From CBDAQA01 sp965247815 (lineage in GTDB: Bacteria > Planctomycetota > Phycisphaerae > Tepidisphaerales > Tepidisphaeraceae): a DNA stretch of 64,000 nt. The stretch is from positions 310,001 through 374,000 of the forward strand of contig CBDFHW010000014.1 in the NCBI GenBank assembly GCA_965247815.1. Reading direction: 5' to 3'. This document shows, one piece after another, positions 43,789-52,542 of this stretch. A model generated the notes under the pieces. That model was not told where the DNA came from. It ran no database searches and was given only the letters and a program-made list of their open reading frames with translations. The position numbers were made by a program, and so were the translations under genes. The number at the start of each line of letters is the position of its first letter. The stretch's first letter is position 1.

Positions 43789-44634
43789 TCAATCGTGCGT
43801 CGGCGCGTTTCGGTCGTCGGCGTCGTAGGCGGAGTCGGCCTTCCCGCCGGCGACTTCCACGCGCTCTATCGACAGCGCCCGGCCGGTCGCGGGGTCGATC
43901 TCGGCGATCGCGCCGCACAGCCGAACGTCACCCACGGCAACGTCGAACGGGGCCGGCATGTTCGTCGTCATGAACTTGATCACGCGGTCCTTCCGCCGGC
44001 CCAGCACCGAGTCGTACGGCCCGCACATGCCAAGGTCGCTGATGAACGCGCTCCCGCCTTCGAGGATCTTCGCGTCGGCGGTCGGGATGTGCGTGTGCGT
44101 GCCGAAGATCATCGACACCCGCCCGTCCATGTAATGCCCGAGCGCAACTTTTTCGCTGGACGCCTCGGCGTGGATGTCGCAGACGCAGACGCGTACGTGA
44201 CGGGGCAGTTGCCCGAGCACGCGGTCGGCGGCGGCGAACGGGTCGTCCGACGGCAACTGGTTCATGAAAATCCGGCCGATCAGCGAAAACACCGCGACGC
44301 TGACGCCGCTCTCGGTCGTCACCACGGTATGCGTTCTCCCCGCGGCGGTGGCGGCGAGGTTCGCCGGGCGGACCACCCGCTCGCTGGTCTGCAGCGTCGG
44401 AATGATGTCGACCTTGCGGTAAATGTGGTCCCCCAGCGTGACGACGTCGACGCCGTATGAGCGGATCTTGTGGAACAGATTCTGCGTGATCCCGCTCCCG
44501 CCGGCGATGTTCTCGGCATTGGCGACGACGAGATCGATCCCACGCTCTTTGACCAGCGCGGGCAATTTATCGTGCACGATTTGACGCCCGGGTTTACCGA
44601 CAATGTCGCCGAGGCAGAGGATTCGAAAAGCCAT
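43789..44634 (-). CDS. YmdB-family metallophosphoesterase
   Basis: 281 residues from ATG 44634, preceded by GGAGAGA. Proteins of this family (TIGR00282) are two-metal phosphodiesterases; B. subtilis YmdB hydrolyses 2',3'-cyclic nucleotides and affects RNA turnover. Motifs: ILCLGDIVGKPGR (first metal Asp), VANAENIAGGSGI (Asn-Glu), TLGDHIYRK, CDIHAEASSEK (catalytic His/Glu region), IFGTHTHIPTAD and FISDLGMCGP. All standard blocks are present. The C-terminus is slightly longer than usual and acidic. It is divergent from arsR with 91 bases between the start codons, but no functional link is expected. Confidence 0.92.
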   Translation of the reverse strand: MAFRILCLGDIVGKPGRQIVHDKLPALVKERGIDLVVANAENIAGGSGITQNLFHKIRSYGVDVVTLGDHIYRKVDIIPTLQTSERVVRPANLAATAAGRTHTVVTTESGVSVAVFSLIGRIFMNQLPSDDPFAAADRVLGQLPRHVRVCVCDIHAEASSEKVALGHYMDGRVSMIFGTHTHIPTADAKILEGGSAFISDLGMCGPYDSVLGRRKDRVIKFMTTNMPAPFDVAVGDVRLCGAIAEIDPATGRALSIERVEVAGGKADSAYDADDRNAPTHD

Positions 44635-44685
44635 TCTCTCCGGGAACATAGCAGAAACCGCCCGCCTGGCGAGCAGCGGTCGTAT

Positions 44686-44714
44686 TTGATTTCGGGACCC
44701 TGCCAGACTATATT
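44686..44714 (+). promoter_or_regulatory. sigma70-like promoter of arsR
   Basis: TTGATT at 44686-44691 and TATATT at 44709-44714 are separated by exactly 17 bases. The -10 ends 11 bases before the ATG at 44726, so the mRNA would have almost no leader. Confidence 0.6.
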
Positions 44715-44727
44715 CGTCTAAGCAAAT
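44712..44727. promoter_or_regulatory. possible ArsR operator
   Basis: The imperfect inverted repeat ATTCG-TCTAAG-CAAAT overlaps the -10 and the start codon, where a bound ArsR would block transcription. Ten of 16 positions are symmetric. Confidence 0.35.
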
Positions 44728-45094
44728 GAAGTTGAAGACCCCCAGAGTTTCGGTCGACGCCGTTTTTCGAGCCCTGTCCGACCGGACCCGGCTTCGGATT
44801 TTGCACCTGCTCGGGCCGGGTGAACTCTGCGTCTGCGACCTGGTCACCGTGCTCCGCGTGCCGCAACCGAAAATCTCCCGGCACCTGAGCTACCTGCGAC
44901 GCGCGGGACTGGTGACGGCGCGAAAAGACGGGCTCTGGAGCTACTACCGGCTCGCGCCAGCCGCCGGCGCGTTCCACCGGAAGCTGCTCGACTGCGTCGC
45001 GACGGGCTTTACGGACGTTCCCGAACTGTCAAAAGACGCCGTCGACTTACAGCTTCGCCGCGCGAGCTGCTGCGGCGGGAAGCCGTGCTGTTAA
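44726..45094 (+). CDS. arsR: ArsR-family arsenical-responsive repressor
   Basis: 122 residues. ArsR/SmtB-type winged-helix repressors release DNA on binding arsenite or metals. The helix-turn-helix runs from AVFRALSDRTRLRILHLLG to VPQPKISRHLSYLRRAGLV. The inducer site is ELCVCDL (C-x-C at the start of the recognition-side helix), the canonical arsenite site. The tail is RASCCGGKPCC with four cysteines, an extra thiol cluster common in ArsR proteins of arC-arM clusters. It starts the arsR-arsC-arsM run. Expected regulation: autorepression relieved by As(III). Confidence 0.93.
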   Translation: MKLKTPRVSVDAVFRALSDRTRLRILHLLGPGELCVCDLVTVLRVPQPKISRHLSYLRRAGLVTARKDGLWSYYRLAPAAGAFHRKLLDCVATGFTDVPELSKDAVDLQLRRASCCGGKPCC

Positions 45095-45139
45095 CTTTTT
45101 TTGCACTAATACATACGTGTACGCAGATATAGATCAGCC

Positions 45140-45616
45140 ATGCAGAAACTGAAGGTCTTATTTTTGTGCACGGGCAACTCCTGCCGGAGCCAGATGGCCG
45201 AAGGCTGGGCGCGGGTGTTGAAGGGTGACCTAATCGACGCTTATTCCGCCGGGACCCAGCCGCACGGGATGAATCCCTTTGCTGTCGCAGTGATGAAAGA
45301 GGTCGGCGTCGACATGACCGCCCATACCTCGAAGCACGTAGATGCACTTCGCACCGTCATGTTCGATTACGTCGTCACCGTCTGCGACTCGGCGAACGAG
45401 GCGTGCCCGACATTCCCGAGTGACGTCAAGCGGGTTCACGTCGGTTTCGACGACCCGCCCCGGCTCGCGCGGGGCGCAAAGAACGAACAGGAAGCAATAC
45501 AGCATTACCGCCGGGTGCGGGACGAAATTCGTGAGTTCGTCGACGGATTGCCCGGCAATCTTTTTCCGATCTCGAACTTAACAGGAGCATCGAATGATCA
45601 ATCTCAAAACCACTGA
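45140..45616 (+). CDS. arsC: thioredoxin-coupled arsenate reductase
   Basis: 158 residues from ATG 45140. This low-molecular-weight-phosphatase-like enzyme reduces arsenate to arsenite. The P-loop VLFLCTGNSCRSQMAEGW contains the catalytic Cys (C-x5-R-S). The pair VCDSANEACPTFP supplies the two resolving cysteines of the thioredoxin-type mechanism. FDDPPRLARGAKNEQEAIQHYRRVRDEI closes the domain. Its last 23 bases overlap the start of arsM. Together with arsR and arsM it makes a reduce-then-methylate detoxification unit. Confidence 0.94.
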   Translation: MQKLKVLFLCTGNSCRSQMAEGWARVLKGDLIDAYSAGTQPHGMNPFAVAVMKEVGVDMTAHTSKHVDALRTVMFDYVVTVCDSANEACPTFPSDVKRVHVGFDDPPRLARGAKNEQEAIQHYRRVRDEIREFVDGLPGNLFPISNLTGASNDQSQNH

Positions 45617-46475
45617 GCCGTGTTGCGGACCGAACTGCTGTGCCGACGACAAGAGTAAGACCATCCGCGAGCAGTACGGGGCGGTCGCGACCAGCGCGCT
45701 GTCGAGCGACCACGCGGGCGTGCACGCCGTCGCCGAGGCGTTCGGTTACTCGGCCGACGAGTTGGCGTCGATCCCCGCCGGGGCGAACATGGGGCTCAGT
45801 TGCGGGAACCCGCTCGCGACCGCGAGCCTGCGGCCCGGTGAGGTCGTAGTCGACCTAGGTTGTGGTGGGGGGCTGGACGTGTTGCTCGCCGCCAGGCAGG
45901 TCGGCCCGACGGGCCGGGCGATCGGCATCGACATGACTCCCGAGATGATCGACCGCGCGAAGGCGAACGCCGTCGGAATTGCCAACGTCGAGTTTCACTT
46001 GAGCACGATCGACCGACTCCCGCTGCCCGATGCGTCGGTCGATTGCGTGATCAGCAACTGCGTGATCAATCTGGCGGCCGACAAAGATGCCGTCTTCCGC
46101 GAAACCGCCCGCGTGTTGAAGCCCGGCGGGCGGTTCGCCGTCAGTGACATCGCGTTGAAAAAACCGCTGCCGGCCGAGTTCGCCGATGACGTCACCGCGT
46201 GGGTCGGGTGCATCGCGGGCGCGATCTCCGCCGACGCGTTCCGCGACGGACTGAGTGCCGCGGGGTTCGCGGCGGTGGAAGTGATAGACAGCAAAGTCGA
46301 CCTAAACGCGTATTCAAAAGTCGAAGGTCAATCGGCCTGCTGTTCACCGGCCATGAGCCCGGCGATGACGACCGGGTCGAGCGTGCACGCCGGTCTTTCT
46401 GCGGTGTTGAGCGCGATCGACGTCAACGAATACGCCGCGAGCGTGAAAGTATTTGCGCTCAAACGCCGTGTTTGA
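45594..46475 (+). CDS. arsM: arsenite S-adenosylmethionine methyltransferase
   Basis: 293 residues from ATG 45594 with AGGAG upstream, inside the arsC 3' end. ArsM methylates As(III) to volatile or less toxic forms. Cysteine positions needed for arsenite binding are present in LSCGNP, SNCVINL and WVGCIAG. The SAM-binding motif is VVDLGCGGGLDVLLAARQVG. A Cys-rich head (CCGPNCC) and a CC near the C-terminus (ACCSP) add thiols. No ArsB or ACR3 efflux gene is in the window, so this host may rely on methylation here. Confidence 0.93.
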   Translation: MINLKTTEPCCGPNCCADDKSKTIREQYGAVATSALSSDHAGVHAVAEAFGYSADELASIPAGANMGLSCGNPLATASLRPGEVVVDLGCGGGLDVLLAARQVGPTGRAIGIDMTPEMIDRAKANAVGIANVEFHLSTIDRLPLPDASVDCVISNCVINLAADKDAVFRETARVLKPGGRFAVSDIALKKPLPAEFADDVTAWVGCIAGAISADAFRDGLSAAGFAAVEVIDSKVDLNAYSKVEGQSACCSPAMSPAMTTGSSVHAGLSAVLSAIDVNEYAASVKVFALKRRV

Positions 46476-46517
46476 GGTCGCCTGGGATCTGGCTGCCGGG
46501 CCAACGGTGAGAACTTG

Positions 46518-47300
46518 TTACTGCGGCGCGATCCACCGGGCCATCAGCTCTTCCCTGCTAGAGACGCCGCTGATCTTATAGAGTTCTGCGATGTACTCGC
46601 GGACCGTCCACAGGCTGATTCCAAGCTCGACGGCGATCCGCTTCGGGGCTTTGCCGGCTAGCATCAGATCAAGAACCTTTTGCAACCGGGGCGGAAGTTT
46701 CTTCGCGGCCGGGTCAGACGGTGGTGGGGCGATGTGCCCCAACTGCACGAGCCGATGAATCTCGGCGACGGCGAACCGCACCAGCGTTCGGCTTCGCGCC
46801 TTGAGCGCGGGGGCGGCGCCGAATTGGTGAAGGCCGACGCCGACCGTCAGGTCATCGGGCATCCGGTGCAGACAGACGATGCCGTCGTTGACCCGCCCGC
46901 CGCGGCGAATGTCCATGAAAGCCGAGTATTTCCGCTCCGAGTTTCGGTCCGGCAGCACACGATCGAATGTCAGCACCTGCAGCCGGGCGGGGTCGCGAAT
47001 GGAGACGTCGCAGAACGGGTCCGCTTCCAGCGGTCGGTTGACTCCGAAGTCCGCCGCGTAGGACAGGAACACCGGGTCGTGCTGGGCGGTCAGCGTCTGA
47101 TAGGTGAACTGCGGCTTTTGCCCGGCTCGCCACCCGCGGGTAAAGAAAAAGAAACCTTGGTTCGTACCGACCAGTTCGTTCAAGCCGTCGACCAGCACTT
47201 GGTGCTGCAAGGATGCATGCGACTTTCGGGCCGTTACCTCGGCGAGCAGTCGCATGACGCCGAGGATTTCTGCCGAAGTGATCCGCGTGCTGTGTGACAT
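46518..47300 (-). CDS. LuxR-type HTH regulator
   Basis: 260 residues from ATG 47300; a TTG at 47321 is an alternative. The C-terminal 60 residues are a LuxR/GerE helix-turn-helix: LPPRLQKVLDLMLAGKAPKR, then IAVELGISLWTVREYIAELY, ending VSSREELMARW. The N-terminal 190 residues form a sensor-like domain (FFFFTRGWRAGQKPQFTYQT, ADPFCDVSIRDPARLQVLTF) that resembles GAF/PAS-type folds but has no recognised ligand motif. No receiver Asp motif is visible, so it is not a classical response regulator. It is convergent with arsM and close upstream of DUF502. Confidence 0.85.
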   Translation of the reverse strand: MSHSTRITSAEILGVMRLLAEVTARKSHASLQHQVLVDGLNELVGTNQGFFFFTRGWRAGQKPQFTYQTLTAQHDPVFLSYAADFGVNRPLEADPFCDVSIRDPARLQVLTFDRVLPDRNSERKYSAFMDIRRGGRVNDGIVCLHRMPDDLTVGVGLHQFGAAPALKARSRTLVRFAVAEIHRLVQLGHIAPPPSDPAAKKLPPRLQKVLDLMLAGKAPKRIAVELGISLWTVREYIAELYKISGVSSREELMARWIAPQ

Positions 47301-47334
47301 GCCATCCCCGATTGCAGTCAAAAGTCTGGCGACC

Positions 47335-48195
47335 TCACGGGGCCGCGCTTTCGTTCACTCCTGTAGATCGTGTTTCCCCGAGATTGATCGGCAGCGGCCG
47401 CATTTTTGCCTTGCTCGGCCGCTCGGCGTCGGGAACGATCACGCCGCCGCTGACCAGCAGCCGCATCGCCTCTTCGACTTTCAGCGGCAGTTCGACGACC
47501 GCCTCGCGGGGGACGACCAGAACATATCCGCTGAAGGCGGTCGGGCTGCTGGGAACAAAGACGGTGACCATTTCCTGGCCGGTCGCCTGCGACAGTTGCT
47601 TTAAACCTCGCCCGGTTACCAAGCCGATCGACCAGATGCCGTTGTCGTGCGGCTGGACGGCGACGACCGTGTTCCCCTGAAACTGCGCGGTCCGTTCGCT
47701 GAGCAGAAAATCGGTGACTTGTTTGACGGCCGGGTAGATCGCGCGGATCAGGGGGATGCGCATCACGCCGTGTTCGATCAGTCGCCACGCGGTTCGCCCG
47801 AGCAGGTTACCGACGAAGACGCCGACGATGTAGACCAGCAGAATTGCCAGCACGACACCGAGCAATCGGGTGCTGAACGCCTCATCGGGCAGCGAACGAT
47901 AGATCATCGCGCCGGGCGTCATCTGGATGAGCTTACGGTCGGCCAGCTCGAGCCAGCTCCAGCGGATGAACCAGATGACGTGGTTGCCGACGTTGTTCCA
48001 GAGAAACTGCCAGGCCCAGACGAGCAGCCAGAGCGTGATGAGCGTGGGCATCAACGCGGCGAGCCCGCGTTGGAAAAATCGGCGGAAGTCGTCGACGAAC
48101 GTCACGCGATGGCGGTGGGGCGGCGTCCCGGGTCCGGCCGGTGAAGGCGATTGCGAATTCGGATCAAATGGTTCCACCACAGACCCCGTGGCCAC
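47335..48195 (-). CDS. DUF502 family membrane protein
   Basis: 286 residues from a GTG at 48195. DUF502 proteins are conserved, uncharacterised membrane proteins of many bacteria and plants (COV-like). The family core is here: FFQRGLAALMPTLITLWLLV, then a second helix pair LLGVVLAILLVYIVGVFVGN and the soluble half with IPLIRAIYPAVKQVTDFLLS. IGLVTGRGLKQL and VFVPSSPTAFSGYVLVVPRE follow as usual. The first 30 residues are a Pro/His-rich arm. It lies 34 bases upstream of the LuxR-type gene on the same strand, so they may share a transcript. Confidence 0.9.
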   Translation of the reverse strand: MATGSVVEPFDPNSQSPSPAGPGTPPHRHRVTFVDDFRRFFQRGLAALMPTLITLWLLVWAWQFLWNNVGNHVIWFIRWSWLELADRKLIQMTPGAMIYRSLPDEAFSTRLLGVVLAILLVYIVGVFVGNLLGRTAWRLIEHGVMRIPLIRAIYPAVKQVTDFLLSERTAQFQGNTVVAVQPHDNGIWSIGLVTGRGLKQLSQATGQEMVTVFVPSSPTAFSGYVLVVPREAVVELPLKVEEAMRLLVSGGVIVPDAERPSKAKMRPLPINLGETRSTGVNESAAP

Positions 48196-48372
48196 AAGGC
48201 CCGCGTGTAAAAGGGAGACGGCGCGATGCGAAAGCGAAAGTATCCGCCGGGGCGATAATTCGCAACCGAATGCCGAACGCTACCGCCGAGCGTTGCGACC
48301 GGATATTTTCCATTCCCGCCAAGGCGAACCGCGCCGCGCGTTCGTCGAACGACAATCATTGGAGCACCTGCC

Positions 48373-49134
48373 TTGATCGATACGCATTGTCATCTGACCG
48401 ACCCGCGGTTGAAGTCGCAGCTGATGGACGTGCTGGCGCACGCGGGCCGCGCCGGCGTGTCGAAGATGATCACGATCGGCACCGACCTGGTCGATTCCCG
48501 GGACTGTGTCGAAGTCTGCAAAGGGCGCGATTTTTTACGCTGCGCGGTCGGCGTGCATCCTTCGTACGTCGACCAGATCGACCTGGCAGAGTTGCCGCAG
48601 CTGCGCGAGATTCAGGCCGACCCGAGCGTGGTCGCGATCGGGGAAATCGGCCTGGACTATTCACGCGGCAAGGCCAACCGGCAGCGGCAGATCGAGGTTC
48701 TTCAGTTCCAGTTAAAACTGGCCGCGGAGCTGAACCGCCCGCTGGTCGTGCATAGCCGGGAGGCGATCGACGATTGCCTGGCCGTGCTCGAAGATTTTCC
48801 GACGCTCCGGGCCGTGTTCCACTGCTTCACGGGCACCTCTGCCGAGGCGGTAAAGGTTCTGGACGCGGGGTATCTGCTGGGTTTTACCGGCGTAATTACG
48901 TTCAAGAACACCGACGACCTCCGCGAGGCGGTCAAGCTGACGCCGATGGACCGGTTGCTTGTAGAGACCGATGCACCTTATCTGTCTCCCGAACCGATGC
49001 GGAAGCAGAAGGTGAACGAGCCCGCGCTGGTCGTGCACGTGGCGGAAAAAGTCGCCGTGCTGAAAAGGTTAACGGTCGAAACGGTGGACGCGATGACCAC
49101 GGCAAACGCGGTCGCACTGTTCGGGTGGGGATGA
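48373..49134 (+). CDS. tatD: TatD-family metal-dependent hydrolase
   Basis: 253 residues from a TTG at 48373 (GGAG nine bases upstream). TatD-type enzymes are Mg-dependent 3'-5' nucleases of the amidohydrolase fold. Metal ligands: THCHLTD (H-x-H), GEIGLDY (Glu), PLVVHSREA (His), FHCFTGT (His) and LVETDAPYLSP (Asp). All standard sites are present. Length is normal. It is transcribed towards fliS, with a likely terminator between them. Confidence 0.95.
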   Translation: MIDTHCHLTDPRLKSQLMDVLAHAGRAGVSKMITIGTDLVDSRDCVEVCKGRDFLRCAVGVHPSYVDQIDLAELPQLREIQADPSVVAIGEIGLDYSRGKANRQRQIEVLQFQLKLAAELNRPLVVHSREAIDDCLAVLEDFPTLRAVFHCFTGTSAEAVKVLDAGYLLGFTGVITFKNTDDLREAVKLTPMDRLLVETDAPYLSPEPMRKQKVNEPALVVHVAEKVAVLKRLTVETVDAMTTANAVALFGWG

Positions 49135-49137
49135 GAA

Positions 49138-49168
49138 CACCGGCCGGGCGTCGGTGGCTTTTTGTTTT
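49138..49168 (+). terminator. intrinsic terminator after tatD
   Basis: CACCG and CGGTG enclose nine bases, followed by GC and TTTTTGTTTT. The stem is short but GC-rich and the T-run is strong. It lies 4 bases after the tatD stop and reaches into the fliS stop region. Confidence 0.5.
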
Positions 49169-49638
49169 CAGGCGGACATGGAAATGCTGGCTTCCATGCG
49201 TTCGTCGGGCCCGGGGATCGACAGCTTGCTCGCGGCGACACCGGCCTTGTCCTTGCTGATGGTGGTCAGCATCATGGCCCAGGTTTCACGCTGAAATTTT
49301 AGCAGCTCGATCGATTCTTCCAGCGACTTGATGTTGTGGTCCACGCCGGCCTCGGTGAGCCGTTTGTAGACGTAGTGGTAGATCGCCGACAGGTTCCCGC
49401 ATAGCCCCGGGTACAGGTCGGGTTTCATCGTCGAGATCAGTTCCGTGACGATCTTCTGCGCCTTGGTGACGCCGAGGTAGACCTGCTCGAACTGCTTGGT
49501 TTCCAAGGCGATTTTGGCCTGTTCGCAGAATCGGACCGCGCCGTCGTACAGCATCAGCTGGAGCTGTTCGGGGGTGGCCGTGAGCACGCGGGTGCGGAGG
49601 TATTGCTGAGCGGCCTGGGGGTTGTGCTGTGGGGTCAT
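49168..49638 (-). CDS. fliS: flagellar export chaperone FliS
   Basis: 156 residues. FliS binds the C-terminal helix of flagellin in the cytoplasm and delivers it to the export gate. The sequence is a helical bundle with the standard start (QQYLRTRVLTATPEQLQLML, then YDGAVRF), followed by ALETKQFEQVYLGVTKAQKI and LYPGLCGNLSAIYHYVYKRL, the usual L.NL..LY.Y. It is somewhat longer at the C-terminus than typical (about 125-135). It follows fliD by 100 bases on the same strand. No flagellin gene is in the window. Confidence 0.94.
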   Translation of the reverse strand: MTPQHNPQAAQQYLRTRVLTATPEQLQLMLYDGAVRFCEQAKIALETKQFEQVYLGVTKAQKIVTELISTMKPDLYPGLCGNLSAIYHYVYKRLTEAGVDHNIKSLEESIELLKFQRETWAMMLTTISKDKAGVAASKLSIPGPDERMEASISMSA

Positions 49639-49737
49639 CGCCGAAGTCGCCTTGATCGAAATGCCTGCCCGGCCTGTCGTTGCTGACTCGGCCGGACAGC
49701 TTTTCTATCGGTCCGAACGCGTTAACGGGTTAAGCGC

Positions 49738-52500
49738 CTATTTTTTAGACGACAAGCTGGTCGACGTGTTCAACGACGCGATCGAGGTCAGCGATTGCGA
49801 CTGCGACTGCAGGCTCGCCAGGATGCTTTCCATGTTTGCGAACTGCAATTGCAGTTGCGTTTTTTTCTGAGTCAACAGGTCGTTCAGATGGGTGATCTGG
49901 TCGGTGAAGCCTTGCGACTCGGCCGTCAGTTCCTTCTCGGCCGAGATGATGCTTCCGCTGACCGGGTCGGTCAGTTGCTTGATCGCGTCGGCGATCACGT
50001 ACGCCACGCCTGAGTTTACGGTCTTGGTTTTCTTCGTGATCGGGTCGGTCGTGGTGCTCGAGGCGGCGAACAGGTTCTGCACGCTCTGCGGGTCGGTCGA
50101 GATGGCCGCGTCGAACTTGCTCTGGTCGAACGACAACTGCCCGTCGTTCCCGACCGTCACGCCGAGCGCACCGAGCGCTTTAAAATTCCCGGCCGTGGGC
50201 ACGATCGTGTTCAAGACGCCGTACACTGTCGAGTTCACCTGCTGGGCGACCGAGTTCCCGAGCAGAAGTCCCGCCTTGCCGGTCGTGCTGTCGAACTTGG
50301 ATTGGGTCGAGATCTGGCTCGTCAGCGTGTTGAACGTCGTCACGAACGTCGTCAGCGCGCCCGAGATCCCGCTGGTATCCTGCGTGACGTTCAGCTGAAC
50401 GGTTCCCTTGCTGACCCCCGTGAGGTTCAGTGTGACGCCTTGAATGACGTTGGAGATCTGGTTGCTGCTCGAGGTAATCAACAGCGGCTGCGCGGTGTTT
50501 GAGTTGCCGATGAATACCGCCGCATCCTGCGCGGCCACCAGCGTCTGGGTCCCCAGATTGGTCGAGCCGGTGTCGAACGAAACACCACCCGCGGTTCCCG
50601 AGCCCTTGGACGTCAGGGACAAACGGTACGGCGCGGTGGTCGAACCGTCGTTGACGATCGTCGCCCGCGCGCCGAAGTTCAGATTGTTGATGTTCGTCAG
50701 GACCGTGTTCAGCGTGTCGTTGGCGCTGACGGTCAGTGTTTTCTCGTAAGCGCCGTTCAATGACGTGGTCGTCGCGGTGCCCGAAATGTTCAGGTCCAGC
50801 GCGGCGGTGCCGTTGGTGTCGGTGACCGTCAGCTTGCCCGCGCCGGCGGAGGTGTCGTTGATCACGATGCCGTTTCCGTCGGCGTTGATCGAAGCCGTTA
50901 CACCCGTCAGCGACTTGGAGTTAATCTGATACAGCAGGTCTTTGACCGTATTAATGTTCGGACCCGCCAGGCTGATGGTCGCCGTTTTGCCGTTGGAATT
51001 GGTGATCGTGAAATCGCTTTTATCGATCCCCTTGCCGCCGTTCAGGTTCGACAGCAGCGTGCTGCCGGTGACCCACTGCTTGTGCAGATTCGAACTCTGA
51101 ACCGACGCTTGGGTGCTGTTGAAAGTACCGGCAATTCCGAGCGCGGCCGCGGTCGTGCCGCCGCCGGCGTCGGCGATCGTCAGATCCCCGTTCCCGCCGC
51201 TGGCGTCGGTGATCTGGATGCCGTTGCCCGAGCTTTTCAACGACGCTTTCAGCTTCACCCCGGTCGCGTTGTTGATGTCGTTCAAGACGTCCTGAACGTT
51301 CGCCGCGCCGGAAAAATCGATCGTCTTCGATCCGCCGGCCCGGTCCGTGAAAGACACCCTGCCCAGGGGCACGCCCGCGCCGCCGTTCAATGACGAGATC
51401 AGCGTCGTATCAAGTCCCGCGAGCACTGGCTTACCGGTGATCGCGCCGCTCGCGCCCGATCCGGTCAGCCCCAGTCCCTCGGCCGCCTTCGATCCGTTGA
51501 CGTCGGTCACGGCAAAGGTGCTCGAACCCGAGGTGTTGTCCGCCAGCTTGATGCCGGACGACCCGGTCGGGATGCTCGCGGTCGCTTTCCCGCCTGTGGC
51601 GGTGTTGATCGTGTTGATCACGTCACCGACCGTTTTGGCGTTCGTCAGGTTGACCTGCACGTTCGACCCGTCGGCCAGGGCAATATTCAAATCACCGTTC
51701 CCCGAACCGAGCGTTAACCCGCGGCCGTCGTTGATCTGTGCGAGAAGCGTTTTGCTGCTCAAATAGCTGACCGACGTCCCGGTCAGCGTGTTCCCCGAAG
51801 CCGACTGAGCGATGCCAAGGTCGGTCGCGCTCGTGCCGGTCCCCAGGTCCTGAATGATCAGGTTGCCGGTCGTCTTCCCGCTGGTGTCGGTCAGTACCAG
51901 GTGGTCATTCTTGATCGAAGCGCGGACCGAAACGTCGGTGGAGTTGTTGATCGTGTTGACCACGTCGTCCAGTGAAACCGCGGACGTCGTGTCGATGACC
52001 GCGTTGTTGCCGGACCGGTCGGTGATGCGGAACTGCCCCCGGCCCACGCCCGCGCCGCCGTTCAGCTCCGACAGCGGTGTCTGGCTCGCCAGGCTTGCTT
52101 CGCCGGCGTCGATGGTGATCGTGCCCGCGCCGACCGGCGCTTGGCTCGGGTCGCTGAAACCGGTGCTGATCAGCTGCTGGGTCGAGACCAGCCGGGCCAC
52201 CTGCAGGTTGTAGGTGCCGTAAGCGGCACCCGACGTGACGTTGGCCGTCAGCGCGTTGGGGTCGCTGCTGGTCGAAGTCGCCGCCTGAAACGTCGCCGGC
52301 TGCTGCAACGACTGAACCGTCGTCTGTAGCGTCTGCAGTTGCGACGCCAATCCTTTGTACGCGGTGTTCAGCGTCGTGCCGGACGTGATGCGTGTCTGTA
52401 GCAGCGAGATTGGGATCGAGTCGGCTTGGATCAGGCCGTTGATTAATGCACCGGTGTTTATTCCGCTGATCAGGCCGACGTTTGAGGTAATAGTTCCCAT
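49738..52500 (-). CDS. fliD: flagellar filament cap protein FliD, enlarged by tandem repeats
   Basis: 920 residues, about twice the typical 450-550. FliD caps the growing filament and guides flagellin folding. The N-terminus GTITSNVGLISGINTGALIN and the C-terminal coiled coil (ITHLNDLLTQKKTQLQLQFA) are standard. Between residues about 141 and 574 lie four tandem units of about 92 residues. Each has a LLS.LNGG.G start, F.ITD..G, a V.D....IN helix, SIK..GI.ITD and a closing ..LGI.G: 141-231, 251-346, 366-457, 481-574. A fifth, degenerate unit follows (about 586-650). These match the flagellin-IN type module and probably form the exposed cap domains. Confidence 0.93.
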   Translation of the reverse strand: MGTITSNVGLISGINTGALINGLIQADSIPISLLQTRITSGTTLNTAYKGLASQLQTLQTTVQSLQQPATFQAATSTSSDPNALTANVTSGAAYGTYNLQVARLVSTQQLISTGFSDPSQAPVGAGTITIDAGEASLASQTPLSELNGGAGVGRGQFRITDRSGNNAVIDTTSAVSLDDVVNTINNSTDVSVRASIKNDHLVLTDTSGKTTGNLIIQDLGTGTSATDLGIAQSASGNTLTGTSVSYLSSKTLLAQINDGRGLTLGSGNGDLNIALADGSNVQVNLTNAKTVGDVINTINTATGGKATASIPTGSSGIKLADNTSGSSTFAVTDVNGSKAAEGLGLTGSGASGAITGKPVLAGLDTTLISSLNGGAGVPLGRVSFTDRAGGSKTIDFSGAANVQDVLNDINNATGVKLKASLKSSGNGIQITDASGGNGDLTIADAGGGTTAAALGIAGTFNSTQASVQSSNLHKQWVTGSTLLSNLNGGKGIDKSDFTITNSNGKTATISLAGPNINTVKDLLYQINSKSLTGVTASINADGNGIVINDTSAGAGKLTVTDTNGTAALDLNISGTATTTSLNGAYEKTLTVSANDTLNTVLTNINNLNFGARATIVNDGSTTAPYRLSLTSKGSGTAGGVSFDTGSTNLGTQTLVAAQDAAVFIGNSNTAQPLLITSSSNQISNVIQGVTLNLTGVSKGTVQLNVTQDTSGISGALTTFVTTFNTLTSQISTQSKFDSTTGKAGLLLGNSVAQQVNSTVYGVLNTIVPTAGNFKALGALGVTVGNDGQLSFDQSKFDAAISTDPQSVQNLFAASSTTTDPITKKTKTVNSGVAYVIADAIKQLTDPVSGSIISAEKELTAESQGFTDQITHLNDLLTQKKTQLQLQFANMESILASLQSQSQSLTSIASLNTSTSLSSKK
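50779..52080 (-). repeat. four-unit tandem repeat within fliD
   Basis: Units of about 92 codons with repeated protein motifs (LLS.LNGG.G and TVTDTNG-like). DNA identity between units is low, so the expansion is old and selected at protein level. Units: residues 141-231, 251-346, 366-457 and 481-574 of FliD. Confidence 0.75.
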
Positions 52501-52542
52501 GAGCTTGTTCTTCCGGGGCAAAAAAACGAGGGTGCCCGGGGT

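Noticed and set aside
45095..45139. Palindrome-like TACATACGTGTA between arsR and arsC as a second operator
   Set aside because: Only the outer four bases on each side are symmetric. It is too weak to claim as a regulatory site.
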